A model generated the notes under the pieces. The model ran no database searches. It was not told the DNA's origin and saw only the letters and a program-made list of their open reading frames with translations. Positions 33,275 to 44,391 of a DNA stretch of 64,000 nucleotides are shown here, one piece after another (position 1 is the stretch's first letter; each line of letters begins with the position of its first letter). The DNA lies in assembly GCA_949130495.1 (NCBI GenBank), contig OX422216.1, positions 100,075,967-100,139,966 on the forward strand, given 5' to 3'. Source of the stretch: Sambucus nigra. Taxonomy: Eukaryota; Streptophyta; Magnoliopsida; Dipsacales; Adoxaceae. The translations under genes and the position numbers were made by a program.

Positions 33275-34617
33275 TGTAACACCCCGCCCACCTGGAGAGA
33301 GCGAACGGAGCGCTACTGCGATAAATACATCCGAAGCTACAAATAATAAGGTATAGAGCATCTAAATCCCAGAATAAAACAAGAGAAACCACTAATCTCA
33401 ATTTTCTTCAAATTAAATACAACCAAATCTCTCAAAATTATACAACTATCTATCTCGAAATAAAAATAAATCTCCAATGCTCTATACATAAAAAAACAAA
33501 TACAAGTCTTCTCATCTTGTATTCTCGAATATTCTTCCCCAAATAATCCATGCTAAAAATCCATCTCCAAATTAGTCCAAAGCGCCCAAAAATTCGCGCT
33601 AACCTGCCACTAAAAGAAAATATGGGGAAGTACACAATACGACAGGAAAGTTGCTCAACAAATATTAGCGGTGAATAAAACGTAACAATACGAGTACAAA
33701 TATTCAAATCAAATGAGAATCTTAATAGCATTTTATCAATATAATTTCTCAACAACACATTAATCCGAATCACCAGGCCTCACCATACCGCACCATACTT
33801 TATCAAGTAGCCGAAACAGGAATATTGGCAGGTGACCAACATCAGTTCCATATTAAAATCTCATGACAACATGCACAAGACAATAATAATACCACATGAA
33901 TCAAAGTCAAATTCCAACAATAATGTTTCCAGATTTTCAAAAGAATTTAGCAATTCAAATATGAGTTCAATAATCACATGAAATCAAAGGGAATAACACT
34001 TGCGAGATTATGGAGCATATTGTGTAAAACCCCATACCTTAAACCACCAAAAAGGAACCAACAAGAATCTTCCCTATGAGATTACACCATCAAAATCATC
34101 TTTCAAATATCCTCAAATCATCTCCAAGAGTCAACACCATAACAGCCCCAAGAACGCCTCCAAAAACTAGGGTTGAATGCATAATATAAAGGGGCTATAT
34201 GTATATAAAAAGAGAGGAAAATAAAAATATGTTTGCTGCATATTTTTGTGTCAAAAGATGCTTCAAAAATGGTCACCCATGACCCCTTTAAATAAGGCAA
34301 AAAGATAAGAGTTTTAACCAAAATAAACTCTCAAAAAAACTTGCAACGCAAGATTTCTGCTCGGGTCGATCGATCTACCCCTGGCGTCGATCGATCGATT
34401 GCCTAGAAAATCTGACAGTTCCGCTTAAAAATATTATAAGGGACAAATATTAAAAACTTCATATAAAATCCGTTTTAACTCCGATTTCAAAACCATTTGA
34501 AATTCTCGTCTTTAAAAATAAAATCCAACATTTTTAAGCAAGAAAAATAATTTTATCAAAAAACTTTATTTTTCATCTATTTTTGGAAATACCCCCAAAA
34601 TTACGCGGGTTGTTACA
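33275..34617 (-). repeat. LTR c of three-LTR array
   Basis: 1343 bp. Longer than a and b because its palindrome site is duplicated: two GATCGATCG-type words at about 34366-34375 and 34386-34399 instead of one. It ends in GGGTTGTTACA before GATCG. Confidence 0.92.
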
Positions 34618-34622
34618 GATCG

Positions 34623-37040
34623 ATGGCTCTTTGTCCACCTTAGTAGAACCAAAAGTTTAGGCCTCGGTTTGCCTTCCCAGTGGATCAGTTCCACCTGGCA
34701 CGATGGTGCTGAACTATGAGGGGGTCTTTAACCTTGACTTCATTGAAGGGGCTCTTTACGCCCCACAAATCACTGAGCATGATCTAGAAGAACTCCGAAA
34801 GATTATTAAATTTTGGATAATGTTATCAAGAGGGATACAAAGCCAAATATGAAGGCTTATTTAATGGTGGACAACTTTGTGTGCTTCCTCCCATATGGGA
34901 TTAGATTCACCGTGCCCCTACCCGTGTTCTTAATATTAAAGGCTATAGGCATATCCCCTTACCAATTAGTGGCAATCTCATGGAGGTTTTGATGTCTACA
35001 GTCTTGGACTTCAGGGAATCTAATAGGGGGAATTGCGGTGTTTCACCTCCCCAGTTCTTCAAACTCTAAAGGGTTCAAGAACAAAGTAAGCCAAACGACA
35101 AGGGCCTAAACTACCTGACCACCCAGCACGGTGACCTTTAGGAATAAGCATAATGCCCCAAAAAATTGGAGGTAAAAGTTCTTTTTCATTAAGGGGGCTT
35201 GGGTCACTCCAGACCCTACAGAGCCTATTAGAGTTAAAAATTATTTTTCATCTGGGGAGCTTGGGAAGTTAACACTTTAATTTTGTCTCAATGTTTAAAC
35301 TAACCCATGTTATGAGATTTCAAGTTTCTACTGGCCTTTTATAGTGGTTCTTGAGACTACCATGTCGAAGATAACCAGGATAATCGAGGCTCAGAGGTTG
35401 TCCTCCACTATCTTCGAGTCCTTCATTACTGCCAGGAGGTTATTTAAATGTGGTTAGGACTTGAGCATAAGACTCTGACATATATAAAAAGTAACGAGGT
35501 ACTAAAGATCATTATGGGGACCATGTTGGAGGCTAAGCCTTGTGAATTGATTTCTCGAATGAGTAGGCCCTACTCTAAGTCCCGACGGAGGGTCTTGAGG
35601 CCTCAAAAGGTGAGGATAATTAGACCAAGTGTGGAGCTAACCCTTTGAGGGCCGAAGGGGCCTCTACTTTGTGTGATGAGTCCATTATTTTTCAATGTTC
35701 TCCATATGATTATCTTTGATCTTCTTATCTTTACCTTTTTCATTAGTTCTCTATTGGCTAATTCTGACTGACGTTTGATTCAGTATATGGATGGGAGGGG
35801 ATGAGTATCCTTGATAAGGCCTTTGATCAATAGGAAGAAGATCACTAAGACCACCAAGCATTTGAAGTTTGGGGTCTAGCTCTAATCCTACCCCTATAGC
35901 AAGTAAGGGTAGGTGGAACTCCTAGGGTAAACTAAGAACATCCTTCTATTCGAAGACTTTGTCTAAAGAATTAAGATGATGGAATGTGGTGCCCCCTCAC
36001 GGGGAAGAGATTTTTCAAAGGGTAATTGAGGTGCCCAGTATGTCAGAGGGGATAAACCCTTATACCTCATTAGTGTAAGGCCTACATATTCTCGCGAAGA
36101 CACATAGCTCTGCATTGGTGGCCACCTTGAGGGCTAGGGGTATCCTTCCTCATGCTGAGGAACTAGCCCACTTGATGAAAAGGTCACTTCTTTATCTACC
36201 TGATTTCTTCTTTAAGCTTTCCACATATTATTCCTCGTTCTTATACCTCTTGCTCTTGTAGACTAAGCATTTGATAAAATCTATATTGGCTAATGCTCAT
36301 AATGGAAGTATAGCATGAAAAAGGCCACCAAGATGGCTATCAGTTAGGACCTCACCTGGCAACACCTGGACCGAATGATCAATATTCAGAAGCTACAGGT
36401 GGACATATTTAGAGGGAGAGAGATACTTGAAAGACTCAAGTGGCTTATTTAGAATATAAGAAGTTTGTAAATGGGAAGACCTTCATAGATAATTTTTCTT
36501 TATTGGCCACTGCTCGAGAGTCTCTAGCGAAGGTTAAAGAGCTACATACCCTTCATCAAGTTGAGCTTATGGTGATATTATTGGCTCTCCAAGGCCACAT
36601 GGATGATCCCCAGAGATTTAGAGATAGACTCATTTGACTTGATGATGAGGTGGGTATTTTGAGGCAGATGGTCAAATATTTATGTGCCAAAAAGGAAAAG
36701 TTTTCTTCTCGAGGTCAGGAGCTTCAAATATGTTGAGGTACTAGTTCATCATAAAAAACTTCAAGGACAAGTCCCTACTGGGGTCCAGAGCTAGTTAGAT
36801 TCTTATAAGGAGTCCGAGGTCTTTAAGAGGTACCATTTTTTTAGAGTTTTAGTGCTGATTTTGAATCTTTTAAGGCCAAGCTCTAGACGTTGTTCCTTGA
36901 GCTAGATGTCTTTATCCCGTTTCTCTAGGCACTCCAATCAGTAGGGGAGAGCTCTGATGATGTTGAAGGAAACGCTGAAGGTTTTCGAGAGGATGAAACT
37001 AGAAAGTTACCTCTTCCTCTCTGCCCTCAACAAGTGAAGC
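34623..37040 (+). pseudogene. Decayed ORF with 'putative gypsy type transposon' domain
   Basis: No frame is long, but pieces agree with the plant protein family named putative gypsy type transposon domain (PF04195). These are ITEHDLEELRKII near 34770-34815, then FLPYGIRFTVPLPVFLILKA and IGISPYQLVAISWRF at 34890-34995 in a shifted frame. Further on are a basic stretch at 35540-35650 and an open block at 36440-36637 (RESLAKVKELHTLHQVELMV) that could be a coiled coil. Such ORFs occur in large plant retroelements lacking RT, and their role is unknown. Stops and frameshifts are frequent. The domain call rests on one block and is moderate. Confidence 0.5.
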
Positions 37041-37480
37041 TTTTATGAACCCCTCAATACTCAAGCCTTGACAAGCTTTTTTTAATCTTTTTTTTAAACT
37101 TATTCATTGTCCATGGGCCATTTTGTAATAATCTCCATATCTACCTTTAATGAAGAGATGTTTTTATTTGAATTACGTTGTTCTTAGTTCTTTAATCCGT
37201 ACATGGCTTATTTTTATTTTGCTAAGGAATTGTTATGTTGCCTTCATATTTATGAGGTTTGACAAGCATGTAGTACACCCTTAGACTTAAGATTACTTAG
37301 TAAAGCAAGATAACTTACAAATTTGTTGTAGTAGAATTGGAGGCCCTAAGGCTTCTACTTAATACTTGCGCAACTTTCTGAAGTGAAGGATTAGGCTAGT
37401 TGGGCAAGGCAAGTGATTTTTTGTTCAAACACTTGCCCCCCAAAAAAATCTTGGGTGTAAAGGCTTAAGATCAAATATAT
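37041..37480 (+). other. Non-coding interior of LARD-like element
   Basis: No gene or sharp repeat was recognised before the CCTTATAAGG minisatellite begins. Confidence 0.5.
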
Positions 37481-37791
37481 AAAGGATCCTAAGACCTTAG
37501 ATTTAAAGTATAAATTTTGGAGTCCTTATAAGGGACTGAGACGTCCAAACATAATTTTTTTTAGAATTTGAAGTCCTTATAAGGGTCTAATTTCGAAACA
37601 ATTTCAAATTTTGGAGTCAAAATAAGGGCCTGAGACCTTTGGATGATTTTTTTTGGAATCTGAAGTCCTTATAAGCATCTAAGATCTCCGAACATGCAAA
37701 CGATTTGAAATTTTAGAGTCCTCATAAGGGTCTAAGATCTCCGAAATTAGAAATAATTTGAAATTTTAGAGTCCTTATAAGGGTATGAGGC
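37480..37791 (+). repeat. ~51-bp minisatellite with CCTTATAAGG core, left part
   Basis: Units such as TTTTAGAGTCCTTATAAGGG followed by TCTGAGAC recur with cores at 37524, 37575, 37668, 37721 and 37773; spacings are 51, 93, 53 and 52. Three cores are the perfect palindrome CCTTATAAGG, which also fits the CArG-box consensus. The Tekay element splits the array. It continues at 48625 in phase. Confidence 0.85.
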
Positions 37792-38890
37792 TGTAATACC
37801 CCGTATTTTTGGCTATATTTATTTTTGGGATTAAATAATTAAATGCGTATTAATTGGAAATTAATCCGGGTTAAAAATACTAACGAGATACGAGTTGGTA
37901 TTTGATTATGTGCATACATGTTTTTATATGAATATCGAATTATGAAAAATTTGTCGTGAGATTGACATACGGCATTTTGGAAATTTTGTTGAGACGCGTG
38001 TGACCGCCGCGTCCCGGTGTAAAATTTTGATTATAAAAGTGAATTTAAATTCTTTAAACCGTATGGTCGTTTTGAGTGCGCCAACGCGTCCGGAAGGGTC
38101 GAGATAGTTAGAAAACACTAGCCGGGGGTGTCGTTTGGGTCCCGGGGTATTTTTAGGCCATACCGGCAATATAAAGGGTATTTTGGTAATTTTGTATTTT
38201 TAGGAATTAAAAATGACGAAAATTAGAGAAGTAAATCTGATTGAGAATTGACTCACTAAGCCACTAACCAACCCATATTAACCCAATAAGCTACGGGGGT
38301 TGTTAGATTAGGTTTTCTAAGTTTCCCCAAAATAAACCCTAGCCACCATAGCCATTGGAGAAAGCTTGGAGAGGGAGAGTAAGAGAAGGAATTCTGCAGA
38401 AATCTTTACAAAAATCAACACCAAATTCAGAGACAATCAAGGCAAGTGATTTAATTATATTTAGATTCAGAGAATGTTCTTTTCATGTTAGAAAATTGAT
38501 GAATTAAAATTATTCTTGGAAGATGAATGAAAACCCATGTTTATTGGACTTAGGATTTGATTATTGAGGACAAATTACATGTAGAATCACATAGAGATGT
38601 TTATTCTGGTATTAATGTATGTTGGATGTAACAAAAACGGATTTAGAATGGACTAATTTATGATTTCAAATTTTAGGGTTCATGTTCTTGAATAATTGGG
38701 GAAAAATGTAGAGATTTGTAAATTGATGGATGTTAGGTTGAATTTAATCCTTTAAAATGTGTTAGGATGTGGCTACAATATGTTTAGGAGTGATTAGAGA
38801 CCTTTAAACATTGTTGGGACGAAGTTTAGAGGAGATTTGAGGAGTAAAAATTTAGGAAAAACGTAACTAAGAAAATCTGGGCTCGAACTG

Positions 38891-39146
38891 GTCGTTCGTT
38901 AGAAGAGCCTCCCCAGGTCGTTCGAACGAGCCTCGTTCGAACGAGCTTCTAACGAGTTGACCAGTCGCTTCTAACGAAAAGGAATTTCATTCGATACTTC
39001 GTTCGAACGAGATCTCGTTAGAAGGTACAGTTCGTTCGAACGAACTGTATCTCGTTCGAACAGTCTTGTTCGAACGAGACTTCTAACGAGCTGACAGTTT
39101 GATCTCGTTCGAACAGCCTCGTTCGAACGAGACTTCTAACGAGCTG
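38891..39146 (+). repeat. Palindrome cluster, TCGTTCGAACGA family
   Basis: At least six copies of TCGTTCGAACGA or its half, mixed with TTCTAACGAG and TCGTTAGAAG, plus one perfect 22-bp palindrome at 39027-39048. The 3' LTR copy (46736-46988) has lost about one 12-bp word near 46780. The nearest TATA-like sequence downstream is ATTATATACG at about 39274. Confidence 0.88.
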
Positions 39147-40264
39147 GCAGTTTGGGCCTTTTTGGCCTGTTTTGATTTTGGGAGTCCCGTAAACTTGTTC
39201 GAGGGTAGAGTTAACATTACTTTGATGACGTATTGATAGATTTGGGACTTTTTGGGTTATTACGAGGAGTAAATTATATACGAGTGATTTAAATCAATGA
39301 ACCGATTGGGTTGAGACGTGAGTGTCTACTACGACGTGAGAATAAATTATGGCGCGTATGACTATAAACCGGAATCGTATAAAGTGTGTAAATTATATAT
39401 TGGTACTAGAATGAGAATAGTACCACGATTAAACTACGGAATTACTAAGACGTGTGTTTACTTAGTATTGGTATATGAATTGTGTGTATGACATACCTAC
39501 CATACTTGCTATCATGGGAGGTTTGCGTTCGCTTAGGGCCCTCTAATCCTTGTGTTGCCCAGATTTAGACTGGTTACCTTGATGAACATAGGTCATAGAA
39601 AGACTTATTGGGATATTAATAAGTCCGCTGATCGTGGGAGCGTAGGTATGTGCGTGACCCATGTGATGTGACTGTGTTCGCCTCCATTATTTGTGATGTT
39701 GTTATTTGTGAACTATTCCTGAGAGATTCGGAATATGTAATCCTTATGTATGTGATGTACCGGGATGGATAGCAGAGTATGTGTGCACCACAGCTTAGTT
39801 CTCGGGGTGCTTGTATTGTATATTTATGATGTGAATAATATACACTTAATTAATGGGAACCTTCATGTTAATGTTGTGAATATAATTACAGTATTGTTTT
39901 GAGAGACATAACGGGTTAGCTGATAGTGAAATATAATGCATATTGAGCATCTGAGTTTACGTTAAACCCCTATTTAATTACGAGCGTTATAATGTTAATA
40001 GAACCGAGTAATAAGTGTAGGACCTATGACAGTCTAGCTAGATATAATGTCACTTAGCTAGCGGGTTGTGTCACTGTAGATGGGTATTTACGTTAGGAGT
40101 GCACAGTTAGACGAGAGGTGAGAATATCATGTGAGTGCACGTCCTAACATGTACTTTGCATTTAATGTTTTAAATGTTTTAAAGCACTTGCAGGTTTTTA
40201 AAATATCTCCACATTCGGGCTCTGACCCGTTTGCTTTCAAATCTATTTTCTTTGTAAAACCATT

Positions 40265-40345
40265 TTAGGTGCCCAGCCACAAGGACATCAAGCATAGGAT
40301 ACTCATTCAGGTGACGAGCTGTAGCTGTTTGTGGAAGCTACAGGG
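40265..40345 (+). other. Conserved LTR leader block with hairpin
   Basis: TTTTAGGTGCCCAGCCACAAG is followed by CTGTAGCT (40319-40326), a nine-base loop and AGCTACAG (40336-40343), a perfect 8-bp stem. The solo LTR at 17221-17302 keeps it with one G-U wobble. Counterparts of the block without a clear stem lie at 13331 and 17922 in LTR family B. A role in the RNA leader is inferred. Confidence 0.55.
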
Positions 40346-40780
40346 AATTGCTTTTAAACACTTCTACTGTTTGGATTCCTGATTCAGTATTTATCAGTTG
40401 TAGGGCATGTTGCCCATTTCTTTTAGAGGCATCTTTCCATTTCAGTTTTCAGACTTTGTCATGTATTGATTTAGTATTCATTTTACTTATATCAGTTGTG
40501 GGATTTGTAGTGAGGAGTTTTCCTCCAGACTTTATTTACATTATGTGATGGTTATTCTTTTTACTTCAGTATAGTGAATGGTGTTTTTATTCTTCATTAC
40601 ACTTGTTGCATGTTAATCAGACTTTAATTAAAATTTGGCAACTTACTTTTTAAATACTAGGTGGTTAGTAATAATAATATATTTTCGACAGTGATGCTAT
40701 TAACTCAGCCAACTTGGCATTTTGAATTAATTTAATAAAGGAGTAGCTACCCGGTATTTAATTAGTCGGGGTGTCACAGG

Positions 40781-40792
40781 TGGTATCAGAGC
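40781..40792 (+). other. Primer binding site, initiator tRNA-Met
   Basis: TGGTATCAGAGC, exact for the plant initiator tRNA-Met 3' end, two bases after the LTR end. Confidence 0.95.
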
Positions 40793-40961
40793 ATCAGGTT
40801 CTAGTGTCCTTTAGGATCTGTACGGCTATTATGTTTCCGCTAAGTTTCTTTGATATAGAGCCCTATATTTTAGGACTGCTGTACTCTTTTTGTGTATGCT
40901 TCGTTCTTCAGCTATTTTAAGTTTATAAACAACGAACTTATAAACTTTGTTCTTATTTCAG

Positions 40962-42120
40962 ATGCCTCCACGACGTGCACGACGAGTTCCCAGGGATGGA
41001 ACGCCCGAACCCCAGCCAGCTCCAGTTCAGGTCATGATGAACGCCGCTGAGGTTGCAGCTATAGTAGCCCAAGCGGTAAATGCCGTAATTGCCGTTGTTC
41101 AGTAGGCACCACCTCAGGCGCCGGCTGCCGCGCCAGTACAGGCAAATGCATTCCCGTCTGCTTGGGAGCGTGTACGTGACGCTTTTCAGAAAGCGCATCC
41201 GCCAGAGTTTGCAGGTAGCTCAGATGTAGTAGTCTCGAGCCAGTGGAGGAAGGATATGCAGAGGCACTTAAGGATGTATGAGTGCACGGACGTCCAGAAG
41301 CAGGTGCTAGCTACTTTCAAGTTAGTTGGATCTGCACTGCAGTGGTGGGAGTCTATTACCACCGTGGAGGAGAGGGATACTTTCACTGTTCAGGACTTCT
41401 GGGTGCGGTTTGACCGCAAGTACTTTCCGTCGGCTGTTCACATGAAAATGAGGAGGAAATTGATGAGTCTGAAGCAGGAGGGTAAGACTGTGGCCGAGTA
41501 TGAGGCCGAGTTCACAAATCTGTTGAATATCGTTCCAGATGAGATACCAACAGAGAAGAAGAAGATTGAGAAATTCACCGACGGGTTGACTTGGAGGATC
41601 CGTCAGCATCTGTTAGGGAACCTTTCGTTGGCCACGTATTCTGATATGGTTAACGCTGCTTTGTTGCACTGCCAGGACCACCGCTTTCATATTGCTGAGG
41701 GCAAGAGGTCGGGAGAGTCTAACCATCAGGGCAGGACAGGAGGACATGGTGCCGGTGGGGCACAATCTGTCCAGAGGCAGAGACAGGGTGAGCAGGGTTC
41801 GCAGTAGGGGGATCAGAAGAGGTTCCGATCAGGGAACTACAGGCAGGGACATGGAGGTTTTTGTCAGGGCCATCAGGGTCCAAACGGCCATCAGGGCCAA
41901 CAGGGGCAGAATGGGCAGCAGTTTCACCAGGGCCAGTAGGGCCAAGGGAGGAACGGTAACGGCCACCAGGGTCGGGGACCGCAAGGGCAGAGAGGAGGGA
42001 ACTTCCCAGGGAAGTGCTTTGTTTGTGGCAAGACTGGCCATAAGTGACAGGATTGTCCTGATAGGGGCAGGGCCCCACAGCAGCAGCAGCAGGGTGCTCG
42101 CCAGGAGCCACAGAGGCCTA
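40962..42120 (+). pseudogene. Gag of Tekay-type element, four stops
   Basis: Gag builds the particle and binds RNA. The frame starts at ATG 40962 (MPPRRARRVPRDG). The Retrotrans_gag-type core lies at about 41250-41690 (LQWWESITTVEERDTF, FDRKYFPSAVHMKMRRK, FTDGLTWRIRQHLLGN). A Gln/Gly-rich stretch follows, then a CX2CX4HX4C knuckle reading CFVCGKTGHK-stop-QDC at about 42019-42060. Stops are TAG at 41103, 41805 and 41937 and TGA at 42045, the last inside the knuckle. The frame continues without shift into protease, so gag-pol was one ORF, as usual in Tekay-type elements. The long central core is intact. Confidence 0.92.
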
Positions 42121-42766
42121 TGTTTCCAGCCGCTCTCCCCGCACCGCCACAGATGGCAGCATTTCCACCCATTCCAGCAGTCCCAGTTCAGCAGGGGCAG
42201 CTACAGTATGGACGTGTCTATAACGTCCACCAGGCTGCAGTTCCACAGGCACCGCCCGCGATTGAGGGTACGTTTCCTATCCATGGCACTATGGGTCGGG
42301 TATTATTTGATATGGGGGCCACGCATTGTTTTATAGTTACACACTTCGCGAAAGCTTTAGGATTGTTAGCTACGGCAGAGAGCACAGTGACGTGTGTCGA
42401 CTCACCATTGGGGAGTGGGTCACTTATTTTCTTTATATGCCGGGGAGTGGGGGTAGAGATTGGTGGTTTGGTATTACCTGCAGACATGTTGGTATTAGAT
42501 ATGCTTATTCACGATGTGATTATCGGTATGGATTGGCTCGTAGCTTATAGGGCCATGATTGATTGCTTCAGCGGGAGCATTGTTTTTGCCATTCCGGGGC
42601 AAGAGATGTTTGTAGTGGCGATGCCTCGCCCAGAGGGAGGATCGACCGCTCATCTGTATTACATTGAGGAGGATACCTCTAAGGAGGTAGTGATTCCTTT
42701 AGATTCTATCCCAGTAGTCAGGGAGTATTCGAATGTGTTTCAGGAGATACCAGACCTACCCCCCCA
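42121..42766 (+). pseudogene. Aspartic protease of Tekay-type element, active site changed
   Basis: The protease cleaves gag-pol. In frame with gag, the active site reads VLFDMGATHCFI (42303-42338): the catalytic triplet is DMG in place of DTG, explained by ACG to ATG at 42312-42314. The second half IIGMDWLVAYRAMIDC is kept, followed by a linker to RT ([38 protein letters not shown]). A run of seven C at 42759-42765 has one base too many and shifts the frame before RT. DTG is kept in the older relative at about 19930, which supports the change here being secondary. Confidence 0.9.
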
Positions 42767-44391
42767 GTCGAGAGATAGACTTTGTTATAGACCTATTGCC
42801 AGATACGAGGCCTATAGCACGTGCACCGTATTGTATGGCTCCGACAGAGATGCGAGAGCTACGAGATTAGATAGAGCAGCTGTTAGGTCAGGGCTTTATT
42901 CATAGGAGTACCTCACCTTGGGGCGCTCCAGTTTTGTTTGTGAAGAAGTGGGACGGTTCACTGAGATTGTGTGTGGACTACCGAGAGTTGAATAAGGTCA
43001 CGATACGGAATAAGTATCCGTTGCCTCGAATCGATGACTTATTCGACCAGTTGAGAGGAGATTCTTTCTTCTCAAAGATTGATTTGAGATCGGGATACCA
43101 TCAGTTGCGTATCAGGGAGGAGGATGTCTCGAAGACTGCGTTCTTGTCGAGATATGGTTCTTACGAGTTTCGGGTTATGCCTTTCGGTTTGACCAACGCT
43201 CCAGCAGTGTTTATGGACTTGATGAACAGAGTGTTCAGGGATTTCCTAGATCAGTTTGTCATTGTCTTCATTGATGATATACTAGTTTACTCCCAGACAG
43301 AGGAGGAGCACGCCGAGCATTTGAGGCAGGTTTTGCAGACACTTCGTCAGAACGAGTTGTATGCAAAATATGAGAAATGCGGATTTTGGTTGAAGGAGGT
43401 CCAGTTTTTGGGACACATTATTTCCGACCGGGGAATATCGGTTGATCCGGGGAAAGTATCCGCGGTGAGGGAGTGGGGACAGCCCACGACACCAACGGAG
43501 ATTCGTAGTTTCTTGGGTCTAGCAGGATACTACAGGAGGTTCATTCGGGGTTTCTCAGAGATAGCAGGTCCTTTGACACACCTGACTCGTAAGGTTGTGC
43601 CATACATCTGGAGTGATGCCTGTCAGCTGGCATTCGATGAATTGAAGGACAAGTTAACCTCAGCACCTGTGTTAGCATTACCGAGATCGGGAGTTGAGTA
43701 TTTGGTTTACACCGACGCGTCTTTGCAAGGGCTTGGAGGTGTATTACAGCAGGAGAGACAGGCCATAGCTTATGCTTCTCGTAAGCTTAAGACTCACGAG
43801 AAGAATTACCCCACGCATGATTTGGAGTTGGCAGCAGTGGTATTTGCCTTACGAATTTGGAGGCACTATCTTTTGGGGGAGAAGTTCCAACTGTTCACGG
43901 ACCACAAGTCCCTACAGTACCTGTTCACACAGAAGGAGTTGAATATGCGGAAGCGTAGGTGGCTTGAGTTTGTGAAAGACTACCAGTTCGATATCCAGTA
44001 TCACCCAGGTAAGGCTAACATGGTAGCAGACGCGTTAAGCCGTAGGCCAGCAGATGGGGTGGCAGAGGTGTGGAAGGCAAAGTGGAAGGAATTGGGACAC
44101 CAGGATGCAGTGGCCCGATCTTTCATGTCTGTGATGACGGTTACACCGCAGATTGTCACGAAGGTAGTACGGGCACAGGCTAATGACTCGTTCTGTCAGG
44201 AGCAGATAGTTCGATTACTAGCAGAGGGAGCCGAGTCCTATACCGTTAGCTCAGACGGGGGATTACGCTTCAATGGGAGATTGGTAGTTCCGGAAGGGGA
44301 GGAATTGCGACATGATGTGATGGCAGAGTCGCACGGCTCACGGTTCGCAGTACATCCCGGAGGGGACAAAATGTACCAAGACATGAGATGA
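42766..44391 (+). pseudogene. Reverse transcriptase-RNase H of Tekay-type element
   Basis: RT and RNase H make the DNA copy. After the shift the frame is broken by TAG at 42868 and then runs unbroken from 42871 to TGA at 44389-44391. RT motifs are [59 protein letters not shown] (about 43270) and [15 protein letters not shown]. RNase H has [17 protein letters not shown] and [15 protein letters not shown] [14 protein letters not shown], then [11 protein letters not shown] and ADALSRR. Catalytic Asp residues are present in both. The final part already holds the HHCC histidines of integrase ([10 protein letters not shown]), so the stop falls inside the integrase N-terminus. Confidence 0.94.

Larger units (their letters stand above)
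30127..34617 (-). mobile_element. Three-LTR tandem array of a coding-free LTR retrotransposon
   Basis: Three LTRs of 1328, 1327 and 1343 bp alternate with two internal regions of only 246-247 bp. The whole array is flanked by a perfect duplication GATCG (30122-30126 and 34618-34622). On the minus strand each LTR runs TGTAACAACCCG to GGGTGTTACA; each interior starts with a tRNA-Met-type primer site and ends in a G-rich tract. There is no gag or pol. The size class is TRIM-like in its interior but with long LTRs. It is inserted in the leader of the LARD-like element. Confidence 0.93.
37792..40778 (+). repeat. 5' LTR of Tekay-type element
   Basis: 2987 bp, TGTAATACCCCGTA to GGGGTGTCACA. Contains the palindrome cluster at 38891-39146 and a conserved leader with a hairpin at 40319-40343. 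A few dozen small differences separate it from the 3' copy. Confidence 0.95.

Noticed and set aside
30832..34321. Repeated 60-110 codon frames shared by the three LTR copies
   Set aside because: They recur only because the LTR is triplicated; frames are broken differently in each copy and have no known motif.
41719..42172. Antisense frames of 82-130 codons across gag
   Set aside because: They arise from low-complexity G/C-rich gag sequence and have no independent features.
41692..42336. 214-codon open frame overlapping the gag region
   Set aside because: It is a shifted reading of the Gln/Gly-rich gag segment; the gag frame carries the family motifs.
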